Shown here: positions 26,683 through 33,887 of the stretch, piece after piece
How positions within the stretch are numbered: the first letter of the stretch is position 1
Layout: the number at the start of each line of letters is the position of its first letter
NCBI GenBank assembly: GCA_029961055.1
Contig: JASBVM010000005.1
Location: 1 to 64,000 of the forward strand
DNA: 64,000 nucleotides
Direction of reading: 5' to 3'
Source: Bacillota bacterium
GTDB taxonomy: Bacteria > Bacillota > Sulfobacillia > JAIMAT01
Made by a program: the position numbers and the translations under genes
The notes under the pieces: model-generated
The model's database searches: none
Seen by the model: only the letters and a program-made list of their open reading frames with translations
What the model was told of the DNA's origin: nothing

Positions 26683-27725
26683 GACGCTCGCCCCTCGGCC
26701 TGGTGGTGGCCGCCGCACTGGCGGTGCTCCTGGCGGCCGCCGGGTGCACGGGGGGCGGCCGCCCGGGCGCCGCCCCGGCCCGCTCCCACGGCGGCGGCCA
26801 GCCCGGACCCGCGGGCGGGAGCGCGGCCGGCACCCCTGCGCCGGCCGACGCCCTGGACGGGCTCTTCGCCGTCACCATCGACAACCAGGCCGGCGCCCGC
26901 CCCCAGAGCGGACTCGACCAGGCGGAGATGGTCTGGGAGGTCCCCGCCGAGGGCTACATCACCCGCTTCGAGGCCTTCTTCCAGAGCCGGGCGCCCGACC
27001 GTATCGGACCCGTCCGCAGCGCGCGGCCCTATCTCGCCGCCATCGCCGCCGGTTACGGCGCGGTCCTCGTCCACGCGGGCGGGAGCCAGGCGGGCTTCGC
27101 CGCCATCCGGGCGCTCGGCCTCCCCCAGATCGACGGGCTCTTTCCCCCGGGCCAGCGCTATCTCTGGCGCGACCCCACCCGCCGCGCCCCGCACAACCTT
27201 TACACGTCGGGTACGGAGCTGCGCCGGGCGACCGCCGACCTGGGTCTCCGCCCGGAGCGGCTGGCGCTCCCGCGCGGGCCGGCCCCGGCGGGAGGGGAGC
27301 CCGCCTCTCAGCTGCGCCTCCACTACCTGACCTCGGGCGCGGACCGGAACCTGATCCTCTGGACCTACCGGGACGGGAGCTACGAGCGGGCGTTGAACGG
27401 TGAGCCCTTCCGGCTCCGGGAGGGGGCGGCCGTCCGCGCCGGGAACGTCGTCGTCCTCCTCACCGACATCCGCCGCCTCCCCGGCAAGGAAGGTTACCTG
27501 GACGTCCGCCTGGCCGGCACCGGCCAGGCCTGGTTCCTGCGCGACGGGCGGCTCTGGCAGGGGCGGTGGTCGAAGCCCTCGCAGGCGGCGCCCGTCAGCT
27601 TCGAGATTCGCTCAGGGGACGGGTGGCGTCCCTTCCCCTGGGCCCCCGGAGCCATTTGGGTCCAAGTGGTGGGCGACCCGCATGCGCTGGGGTTCGGATC
27701 TGCCTCTTCAGGGCCAGGAAGTTGA
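26679..27725 (+). CDS. DUF3048-domain lipoprotein (YerB-like)
   Basis: A 348-residue predicted lipoprotein: the signal peptide ends at AAAGC (Cys23). A Gly/Pro-rich linker is followed by the DUF3048 N-terminal domain (VTIDNQAGARPQSGLDQAEMVWEVPAEGYITRF and DRIGPVRSARPY) and the C-terminal domain ending at PGAIWVQVV. Members such as YerB are secreted proteins of unknown function. ATG at 26679 overlaps the upstream stop. The last 131 bases overlap the convergent spoVB-like gene; the domain itself reaches close to the stop, so this frame looks real to the end. Confidence 0.85.
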   Translation: MRRSPLGLVVAAALAVLLAAAGCTGGGRPGAAPARSHGGGQPGPAGGSAAGTPAPADALDGLFAVTIDNQAGARPQSGLDQAEMVWEVPAEGYITRFEAFFQSRAPDRIGPVRSARPYLAAIAAGYGAVLVHAGGSQAGFAAIRALGLPQIDGLFPPGQRYLWRDPTRRAPHNLYTSGTELRRATADLGLRPERLALPRGPAPAGGEPASQLRLHYLTSGADRNLILWTYRDGSYERALNGEPFRLREGAAVRAGNVVVLLTDIRRLPGKEGYLDVRLAGTGQAWFLRDGRLWQGRWSKPSQAAPVSFEIRSGDGWRPFPWAPGAIWVQVVGDPHALGFGSASSGPGS

Positions 27726-29001
27726 GCGCCAGCGTGACCGCCGTCCCCAGCGCGAAGGCCGGCAGCGGACCCACCTCGCCCAGCGCGGGATTGCCTGTCA
27801 GCCACCAGAGCAGCACCAGCCGCACCGCCAGACCCGCGCTCCCGTTGACCAGGACGGAGGCCGTCCGGCCCATTCCGTTGAGGGCCGAGCTGAAGACCTG
27901 GCCCACGTAGAGGAGGGGCGCGGCGGGCGCCAGCCAGACCATCAGCCCGCCCAGCGTCGCGTCGCCGTAGAGAAGGCGGGCGATGGCGCCGGGCGCCACC
28001 AGCAGCGCCAGCGACGTGCCCATGCCCACGCAGGCGGCCAGGGTCGAGTAGAGGGCGAGCTGCCGCCGGACGGACGTCCGGCTCCCCTGCTCGCTGGCCG
28101 CCGCGATCCCGGAGAGCGCCATGACCGCCAGGGGGTAGACGGCCACCATGGGCAGGTAGAGCACCGGCAGCGCCATGCCCACCACCCGGCCATAGGCGGC
28201 GGTGGCCCCGGCGGCGTCGAAGCCGGCGCTCTCCAGCCTGCGGGGTATGAGGACGGCGTCCAGCATGGAGCTGAGCGCCCCGGTCAGCCCGCCCACCATG
28301 ACCGGCAGAGAGAGGCCGAGGAGCTGGGCGGAGGTGGGTTGGGGTCCGCGGGGCTGCCAGGGGCGCGGCCGGTTGGCCCGGCGGCGGTAGGCCAGGGCGT
28401 AGACGGCCATGCCGGCGGCCTCCCCCAGCGCCACCCCCACCATCGACCCCTCCACCACCGCGCCCAGCCCCCAGGGCAGCAGGAGCCGCGCCAGGACCAG
28501 GACTGCCAGGGCATGAAAGGTCTGCTCGGCGAGCTGCGCCCAGGAGGGCGTCTCGAGATCGTCCAGGCCCTGGAAGTAGCCGCGGAGCAGGCTGCTGGGG
28601 ACCGCGATCAGCACGGCCAGCGGCATCCAGCGCAGCGCGCCCAGCACGCGCGGCTCGTTCAAGAGCTCGCGCGAGAGCCAGGGTGCGGCCGCCCAGAGGG
28701 CGGCGGCCGCCAGGACGGCGGTCGCCAGGGCGAGGCCGAGCGCCTGCCGGAGCGTCGCCTCGATGCGCCGCTCGTCCCGCCTTGCCCGTCCTTCGGCCAC
28801 CAGCTTGGCGACCCCGGTCGGCAGGCCCAGGCTGGCCAGGATGACCACCAGATAGTAGGTGGGCATGGCCATCTGGACCACGCCGATGCCGGTGTCGCCG
28901 ATCATCCGAGCCAGGAGGAGACGATAGAGGGCACCCAGCGCGCGCGAGAGGAGCCCCGCGACGAGCGAGGCCATCGCGCCGCGAAGAAGCCGGCTGCGCA
29001 C
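27595..29001 (-). CDS. SpoVB-like polysaccharide flippase (MVF/MATE family)
   Basis: A 468-residue membrane protein with about 14 helices. It belongs to the SpoVB/MurJ-like exporters that flip lipid-linked wall or cortex precursors; SpoVB itself is needed for spore cortex formation. The start (LLARMIGDTGIGVVQMAMPTYYLV), the YFQGLDDL motif and the late helices fit this family. The core ends near LALKRQI; the final 40 or so residues are Arg/Pro-rich and overlap the DUF3048 gene on the other strand, so they may be a non-essential read-through tail. A sporulation role is inferred from the family. Confidence 0.82.
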   Translation of the reverse strand: MRSRLLRGAMASLVAGLLSRALGALYRLLLARMIGDTGIGVVQMAMPTYYLVVILASLGLPTGVAKLVAEGRARRDERRIEATLRQALGLALATAVLAAAALWAAAPWLSRELLNEPRVLGALRWMPLAVLIAVPSSLLRGYFQGLDDLETPSWAQLAEQTFHALAVLVLARLLLPWGLGAVVEGSMVGVALGEAAGMAVYALAYRRRANRPRPWQPRGPQPTSAQLLGLSLPVMVGGLTGALSSMLDAVLIPRRLESAGFDAAGATAAYGRVVGMALPVLYLPMVAVYPLAVMALSGIAAASEQGSRTSVRRQLALYSTLAACVGMGTSLALLVAPGAIARLLYGDATLGGLMVWLAPAAPLLYVGQVFSSALNGMGRTASVLVNGSAGLAVRLVLLWWLTGNPALGEVGPLPAFALGTAVTLALNFLALKRQIRTPAHAGRPPLGPKWLRGPRGRDATRPLSESRS

Positions 29002-29025
29002 CGGCTTCCCTCCTTCGGCGGAAGC

Positions 29026-29589
29026 TCAGCGTGTACCGGTCGCACCGAGCTGGGCGCCTTCCGGTCGAGCTTCCTCCTCGTCCGAATTGCCGCGTCGCTC
29101 GGATTCGTATGCCCGGCGGAGCCCCTCCATGCCGTCGAAGAGCGCGCGCTCCCCGTAGATCCAGCGCAGGAGGCTGGGTACCTCCGCCTTGATCGTCTCC
29201 GTGGTCAGCTCGTGCCCCTTCGCCTCGAGCAGGGCGATCTGTTCGAAGACGGTCCGGCGGATCTCCTCGGGCGTGCTGCCCCAGCGGATGCGCCGGCGTC
29301 CCTGGACCCGGAGGCCCTGGCCGGACGCGGTCTCGGCCTGCTCGAGAGCGTCCAGGCGCTGCTCCACCTGCGCCAGCCGCTCGGCCAGGGGGCTGACGGT
29401 GGCGTGGAGCAGGTCGGCGACGGCGTCGAGGGTCCGTTCGACAGCGAGGCGGTAGTTCTGAAACTCCTCCTCCATGCGTGCCAGCAGGACGCGCCTGAGG
29501 GCGGGCGTCTCCTGCAGCGTGCGGACGAGGAGGAGCGGGTCGATCGCCTCCGTCTTCCGTCCGGTCGCCTGTTGCTCCGTACGTAACAC
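29026..29589 (-). CDS. Coiled-coil protein of unknown function
   Basis: I do not recognise this 187-residue protein. Residues about 15-90 are predicted long helices with heptad-like Leu/Val spacing (ARMEEEFQNYRLAVERTL and AERLAQVEQRLDALEQ), a likely coiled coil. A conserved-looking C-terminal block follows (RIRWGSTPEEIRRTVFEQI and TIKAEVPSLLRWIYG). The GTG start at 29589 has AAGGGGG upstream. It ends 24 bases from the spoVB-like start on the same strand, so the two may be co-transcribed. It diverges from speD. Confidence 0.55.
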   Translation of the reverse strand: MLRTEQQATGRKTEAIDPLLLVRTLQETPALRRVLLARMEEEFQNYRLAVERTLDAVADLLHATVSPLAERLAQVEQRLDALEQAETASGQGLRVQGRRRIRWGSTPEEIRRTVFEQIALLEAKGHELTTETIKAEVPSLLRWIYGERALFDGMEGLRRAYESERRGNSDEEEARPEGAQLGATGTR

Positions 29590-29699
29590 CCCCTTCCATT
29601 GGGAGATCGTTCCCCTCCCTTTGGATGCTCCTGGTAGGGCAGAAATATACGCCCGCCCTGGCGCCTCCCGGGGCGACCGCGAGCAAGCGGTGTCGTCTC

Positions 29700-29728
29700 T
29701 TGACGCCAGGGGGTACCCACCCTAGAAT
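29700..29728 (+). promoter_or_regulatory. speD promoter TTGACG-17-TAGAAT
   Basis: TTGACG (29700-29705) and TAGAAT (29723-29728) are separated by 17 bases, each one mismatch from the sigma-A consensus. Transcription would start near 29735, giving a leader of about 160 bases before the speD ATG. Confidence 0.75.
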
Positions 29729-29734
29729 CTTCGC

Positions 29735-29896
29735 TGTTGGGTCCAAGCGGCCGAGCGTCGCCGGCCCGCCAATCAGGAACCTAGTTTCGCTCAAAGGGTT
29801 GGGGCAGTGCGGCCCGACTTCTTCCCCCGTGGCGAAAACGATGGTCCCGGCCAGCCTGAGAGGGCTGGAATGTCTGCACAAAGGGGGGCTTTTCTC
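29735..29896 (+). promoter_or_regulatory. Long 5' leader of speD, possible structured RNA
   Basis: About 160 untranslated bases. Visible hairpins include CCAGCC/GGCTGG (around 29852-29867) and a GTTGGG/CCCGAC pairing (around 29798-29818). A C-run at 29824-29828 could pair with the G-run ribosome site at 29883-29888 and block translation. No riboswitch class that I know fits by eye. Confidence 0.4.
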
Positions 29897-30307
29897 ATGG
29901 ATGGGGTCTTCCACGACACCGTCGGGCATCACGTCCTGCTCGACGTGTGGGGTGTGCCGTTCGAGACGCTCAACGACCTCGACGGCATGCGTTCGCTCCT
30001 GCGCGAAGCGGCCCGGATCAGTGGGGCCACGGTGGTGGAGGAGACCTTTCATCGCTTCCCGGTGCAGGGACTGAGCGGGGTCCTGGTGCTCGCCGAGTCC
30101 CATATCTCCGTTCACACCACGCCCGAGCACAGCTATGCCTCGTTCGACGTTTTCACCTGCGGGGAGAACATGCGCCCGCTGGAGGCGGCCCGCTTCCTGA
30201 TCGAAGCGTTGCCTGCGACCCGCTACTACATGCGCGAGTTCGTCCGCGGCACGGAGGACGGGATCGTGGAGGCCCAGGAGCCGCTGGCGGTGAGCGCGGC
30301 GCGCTGA
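29897..30307 (+). CDS. speD: S-adenosylmethionine decarboxylase proenzyme
   Basis: SpeD decarboxylates S-adenosylmethionine to supply aminopropyl groups for spermidine. The proenzyme cleaves itself between Glu67 and Ser68 (AESHISVHT), and Ser68 becomes the pyruvoyl cofactor. His73 and Cys88 (FTCGE) are the other catalytic residues. The length of 136 residues fits the small bacterial class. ATG at 29897 is chosen because the GGGGGG at 29883-29888 is correctly placed; longer in-frame readings lie in the leader. No speE is adjacent. A strong hairpin follows. Confidence 0.93.
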   Translation: MDGVFHDTVGHHVLLDVWGVPFETLNDLDGMRSLLREAARISGATVVEETFHRFPVQGLSGVLVLAESHISVHTTPEHSYASFDVFTCGENMRPLEAARFLIEALPATRYYMREFVRGTEDGIVEAQEPLAVSAAR

Positions 30308-30372
30308 GGCCGGCGACGGCGCGGGCGCGCAGACATACTCGGGCAGGGCCCGGAGAATCGAAGGCGAAAGGG

Positions 30373-30400
30373 CGGGGGCGCCGGCGGGCCGGCGCCCCCG
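30373..30400 (+). terminator. Terminator hairpin after speD
   Basis: A perfect 12-bp stem (30373-30384 and 30389-30400) with a 4-base loop CGGG, all G and C. It has no T-run, but it is the dominant structure between speD and the next gene. Confidence 0.65.
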
Positions 30401-30495
30401 CTGCGCGGGGGGTGGTCCGCCCGTTGGGCGGTACCCCCGGGGAGGAAGGATCCCCCCGCGGACCGGGGGAAGAGGACGGCGGGGAGGGCGTGGTC

Positions 30496-31128
30496 GTGCG
30501 CTGGATGCTGGAGATCCCCCGGCGGCGCGGCTGGGTTCTGGCGCTGATCGCCATCAACTTCGCCGGCTCGATCTACGGCTTTTACTGGTACGCGCCGCAG
30601 CTGGCGGTGACACCTTGGTGGCAGTGGCCGGTGGTGCCCGACTCGCCGTCCGCCAGCTTCTTCTTCACGCTGGCCTTGGCGGGCTTGGCGCTGGGCCGGA
30701 GGTGGCGCTGGCTGGAGGGCTTGGCCGCCATCAACCTGATGAAGTACGGGCTCTGGACCGTGCTGATCTTCGCCCAGTTCGCCTGGGTCCACGGCTGGCT
30801 GCCGGCCGAGGGGCTTCTGCTGGGGCTGACCCACGCAGGCATGGCGCTGGAGTCCTGGCTCTTTCTGCGCGTCTACCGGCCGGGGCCGGCGGCGGGGGCG
30901 CTGGGGGCAGGCTGGACGGTGCTCAACGACGTGACCGACTACCTGGCCGGCGACCTCCACCCGACCCTGCCCGACCCGGCGGCGCTTCCCTTCGCCCGGG
31001 GCGCCGCCCTCTTCCTCTCCCTCTTCTCCATCCTGTATTTCGTCACGGTGGCGGGGCGGCGGATCAGCCCCGTCGACGTCCGCAGCCGGCCGGTCAGCCT
31101 GGTGGGGCCTTCCGGCGGCTTGCGCTGA
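30496..31128 (+). CDS. DUF1405 membrane protein (YpjA-like)
   Basis: A 210-residue protein with about six membrane helices. Segments such as NFAGSIYGFYWYAPQL near the N-terminus, LMKYGLWTVLIF and LNDVTDYLAGDLHPTLP match the DUF1405/YpjA family, whose function is unknown. GTG at 30496 lies eight bases after GGGGAGG; a GTG six bases earlier is too close to it. The pduO-type gene starts 14 bases downstream, so the two are probably co-transcribed. Confidence 0.8.
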   Translation: MRWMLEIPRRRGWVLALIAINFAGSIYGFYWYAPQLAVTPWWQWPVVPDSPSASFFFTLALAGLALGRRWRWLEGLAAINLMKYGLWTVLIFAQFAWVHGWLPAEGLLLGLTHAGMALESWLFLRVYRPGPAAGALGAGWTVLNDVTDYLAGDLHPTLPDPAALPFARGAALFLSLFSILYFVTVAGRRISPVDVRSRPVSLVGPSGGLR

Positions 31129-31141
31129 GGAGGCGGATGCG

Positions 31142-31756
31142 TTGCCCAGGGCACGGATCTACACGCGGACGGGGGATACGGGCGAGACCAGCCTGGTGGA
31201 CGGCAGCCGGGTCCGCAAGTCGTCGCCCCGGGTGGAGGCGTACGGCTCCGTCGACGAGCTGAACGCGGCGCTGGGCGTCGTCCTCAGCCTGGAGCCTGGC
31301 GAGGAGCTGGCGCCTACCCTCCGGCGGGTCCAGGGCGAGCTCTTTGTCCTGGGCGCCCGCCTGGCCGCGCCGGCCGGCGGCGCCAGGGCCGGCTCCGCCG
31401 CACGGGTGGCCGGGTTGCCCACCCTCCCCGCGCAGTGGGTGGAGGTGCTGGAGCGGGAGATCGACCGGCTCGAAGAGACGCTGCCCCCCCTCGACCACTT
31501 CATCCTTCCCGGCGGCGGGCCCGCCGGCGCCTGGCTCCATCTGGCGCGGACCATCTGCCGCCGCGCGGAGCGGGCGGTGATCCGGCTGGGCGAGGAAGAG
31601 CCGGTGGAGCCCGAGATCCGCCGCTACCTCAACCGTCTCTCCGACTACCTGTTCGTCGCCGCCCGCGCGGTCAACCACCGCCAGGGACGGGCGGAGATCG
31701 CCTGGAGGGCGGGGGCGGGGGCCGAGGCCGGGGAGCCGGGCTCAACCGGCGCCTGA
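31142..31756 (+). CDS. Cob(I)alamin adenosyltransferase, PduO type
   Basis: The enzyme transfers the adenosyl group of ATP to cob(I)alamin, making coenzyme B12. Conserved PduO motifs are TRTGDTGETSL near the N-terminus, YGSVDELNAALG, and the ATP-binding helix ARTICRRAERAV followed by YLNRLSDYLFVAAR. The length of 204 residues is normal, with a Gly/Ala-rich tail. TTG at 31142 is favoured by AGGAGG seven bases upstream; the ATG at 31137 is out of frame. Its end overlaps the convergent deacetylase gene by 15 bases. Confidence 0.9.
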   Translation: MPRARIYTRTGDTGETSLVDGSRVRKSSPRVEAYGSVDELNAALGVVLSLEPGEELAPTLRRVQGELFVLGARLAAPAGGARAGSAARVAGLPTLPAQWVEVLEREIDRLEETLPPLDHFILPGGGPAGAWLHLARTICRRAERAVIRLGEEEPVEPEIRRYLNRLSDYLFVAARAVNHRQGRAEIAWRAGAGAEAGEPGSTGA

Positions 31757-32668
31757 GCCGGACGGCCCGGGCTCGTCGTTGGGCGGGTAGTCCGGCCGGC
31801 CCCGCGGGTCGTCCCGCGCCGGAGGCGCCTCCTTGAAGAGCTCGCCCAGCGGGACGGCGCGGTAGCCGCGCGCCTTCAGCGTGGCCAGCACGGCGGGCAG
31901 CGCGACCGGCGTGTCCGGGGCGGAGTCGCTGGCGTGGAAGAGGAGGATCGCGCCGGGGAAAACCAGGGAGGTGACCCGCCGGACGATGGCCTCCGGCCCC
32001 GGTCGCTTCCAATCCAGGCTGTCCACCGACCAGATCACGGTCTCGTACCCCAGCTGGTGGGCGGTCTCCACGACCATGCCGCTGTACGCGCCGTTGGGCG
32101 GGCGGAGGAAGCGCGGCCGGACGTCGACGACGCTCCGGATGTCGCGCTGCGCGGTGAGCAGGTTCTCCCGGACCTGCTCGCGGCTGAGCCGGTCGAGGTC
32201 GACGTGCTCGTCGCCGTGGCTGGCGATCTCGTGCCCCTCCGCCACCATGCGCCGGACCAGGTCCGGGTGCTGCCGCGCCCAGAACCCGGAGAGGAAGAAG
32301 GTGGCGTGGACGTGGTGCTGTTGGAGCACGTCCAACACGAGCGGCGCCACCTTCGACCCCCAGCTGATGTCGAAGGTGAGCCCCGCCACCCGCCGGGTGG
32401 TCCGCGCGTAGAAGATGGGGAGTTGCGGAGGGGAGGCCCCGGGGGCGGGGGCGATCACTTCCTCGTGTTCGGGGACGGGGCGCTCGGCCCGGGCCCCTGC
32501 ACCGGAGGCCAGCCCGCCGGCCCAGCGGAGGCCGTAGGCGGCGGCCAGGAGGAGGGCCAGGGCCGCCACCAGCGCCCGGCGGCCGACGAAGACGAAGAAG
32601 AGACCGCCTGCGCCGGTCCGCGGGCGAAGCCGGCCCCGCGGACTCCACCCCTCTCCGTGGCGACGCAC
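31742..32668 (-). CDS. Polysaccharide deacetylase, PdaB/YlxY-like (sporulation)
   Basis: A 308-residue NodB-family enzyme with an N-terminal anchor helix (LFFVFVGRRALVAALALLL). The first motif is LTFDISWGS, the form seen in PdaB and YlxY, in which one metal-site Asp of the classic TFDDG is replaced. The zinc motif SHGDEH and the RPPNGAYS motif are present. PdaB acts on spore wall or cortex in Bacillus. GTG at 32668 is preferred because GGAGGGGAGG precedes it; a longer reading to 32809 would run into the divergent promoter. Confidence 0.83.
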   Translation of the reverse strand: MRRHGEGWSPRGRLRPRTGAGGLFFVFVGRRALVAALALLLAAAYGLRWAGGLASGAGARAERPVPEHEEVIAPAPGASPPQLPIFYARTTRRVAGLTFDISWGSKVAPLVLDVLQQHHVHATFFLSGFWARQHPDLVRRMVAEGHEIASHGDEHVDLDRLSREQVRENLLTAQRDIRSVVDVRPRFLRPPNGAYSGMVVETAHQLGYETVIWSVDSLDWKRPGPEAIVRRVTSLVFPGAILLFHASDSAPDTPVALPAVLATLKARGYRAVPLGELFKEAPPARDDPRGRPDYPPNDEPGPSGSGAG

Positions 32669-32705
32669 GCTCCCACCTCCCCTCCGATGGCTATGGCGCT
32701 CCACC

Positions 32706-32734
32706 TTGGCGGATGCAGGCGGGGATGATACATT
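32706..32734 (+). promoter_or_regulatory. Promoter of the aminotransferase-serA operon
   Basis: TTGGCG (32706-32711), a 17-base spacer and TACATT (32729-32734), about 50 bases before the start codon. Each box matches four of six consensus bases. Confidence 0.4.
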
Positions 32735-32783
32735 GGCGGCAAATTTCGCGAGGTCGGGCGAATGGGGGCGAGGAAGCAGGACC

Positions 32784-33887
32784 ATGGACGACGACGAGAT
32801 CCTTCTCACGCCGGGGCCGGTGCCGGTGCCGGCCGAGGTACGGGAGGCGGCGGCGCGCCAGGTGATCCACCATCGGGGCGCCGCTTTTCACCAGCTCTAC
32901 GCCTCGGTGCGCAGCCGCCTGCTGCCGCTCTTCGGCGGCTCCGGCGATCCCTTCCTCTTTCCAGGGAGCGGGACGGGCGCCCTGGAGGCGGCGGTGGTCA
33001 ACTTCTTCTCTCCGGGCGACCGCGTCGCGGCGGTGGTGATGGGGGAGTTCGGCCAGCGCTGGGCTTCCATCGCCGAGAGCTTCGGCCTGGAGGTCCGGCG
33101 CTACGAGGTGGAGTGGGGGAAGGCGCCGGAGGCGCCGCAGCTGGCCGCATGGCTCGACCGGAACGGACCCTTCGCGGGTCTCCTGCTCACCTACAACGAG
33201 ACCTCCACCGGCGCCGCCGCCGACCTGCCGGCCATCGGCCGACTGGCCCGGGAGCGGAGCCTGCCGCTCCTGATCGACGCCGTCAGCGCCCTGGGGGGGA
33301 TGCCCCTGGAGGCGGAGCGCTGGGGGGTCAGCCTGGTGGCGAGCGCCTCGCAGAAGTGCCTGATCAGCCCTCCAGGCCTGGCGCTGCTCTGGGTGGCTCC
33401 CGGCGCCTGGCCGCAGGTCGAGCGGGCGGGGCTGCCCCGCGCCTACTGGGACCTGCGCGAGGCGCGCCGCGCGGGGGAGCGGGCGGAGACGCCGTACACG
33501 CCGGCCGTCACCCTCTGGTATGCGCTGGAGGCCGCCCTGGAGCGGATCGAGGCCGAAGGACTGGAGTCCGTCTATGAACGGCACCGGGCGATGGCGGAGC
33601 GGTGGCGCCGGGGCTTGAGCCGTCTGGGGTGCAGCCTCCTGGCCGAGGAACGGGTGGCCTCGCCCACCGTCACCGCCTTCTTCCCGCCGGCAGGCGTGGA
33701 GGCGCCTGAACTCCTGGCCGCGCTCCGGGGGCTGGGCGTGGAGGCGGCCGGGGGCCAGGGGCCGCTCAAGGGCAGGATCGTCCGCGTGGCCCACATGGGC
33801 GAGGTGGGCCCGGAGGACGTGGACCGCGCCCTGGAGCTTCTCGGCAAGGCCCTGGCCCGGCTGGGAGCGCGGGAGGCGAAGGCGTGA
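32784..33887 (+). CDS. Class V PLP aminotransferase (serine-pyruvate/alanine-glyoxylate type)
   Basis: A 367-residue fold-type I aminotransferase. It has LTPGPVPVP at the start, FPGSGTGALEAAV for phosphate binding, and the Schiff-base Lys191 in ASASQKCLISPPGLAL. Next to serA, class V enzymes of this type often provide the transamination step of serine synthesis in lineages without a standard serC, so I infer 3-phosphohydroxypyruvate or glyoxylate as acceptor. ATG at 32784 has GAGGAAG upstream. serA begins within four bases of its stop. Confidence 0.88.
   Translation: MDDDEILLTPGPVPVPAEVREAAARQVIHHRGAAFHQLYASVRSRLLPLFGGSGDPFLFPGSGTGALEAAVVNFFSPGDRVAAVVMGEFGQRWASIAESFGLEVRRYEVEWGKAPEAPQLAAWLDRNGPFAGLLLTYNETSTGAAADLPAIGRLARERSLPLLIDAVSALGGMPLEAERWGVSLVASASQKCLISPPGLALLWVAPGAWPQVERAGLPRAYWDLREARRAGERAETPYTPAVTLWYALEAALERIEAEGLESVYERHRAMAERWRRGLSRLGCSLLAEERVASPTVTAFFPPAGVEAPELLAALRGLGVEAAGGQGPLKGRIVRVAHMGEVGPEDVDRALELLGKALARLGAREAKA

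Noticed and set aside
29729-29896. SAM-I, TPP or THF riboswitch in the speD leader.
   Set aside because: Conserved cores of those classes are missing; only a generic structured leader is claimed.
30401-30475. GGTGGTCCGCCC...GGGCGGTACC-like sequence before the DUF1405 gene, resembling a T-box core.
   Set aside because: There is no Stem I, no specifier loop and no terminator with a T-run; it looks like chance G+C-rich repeats.
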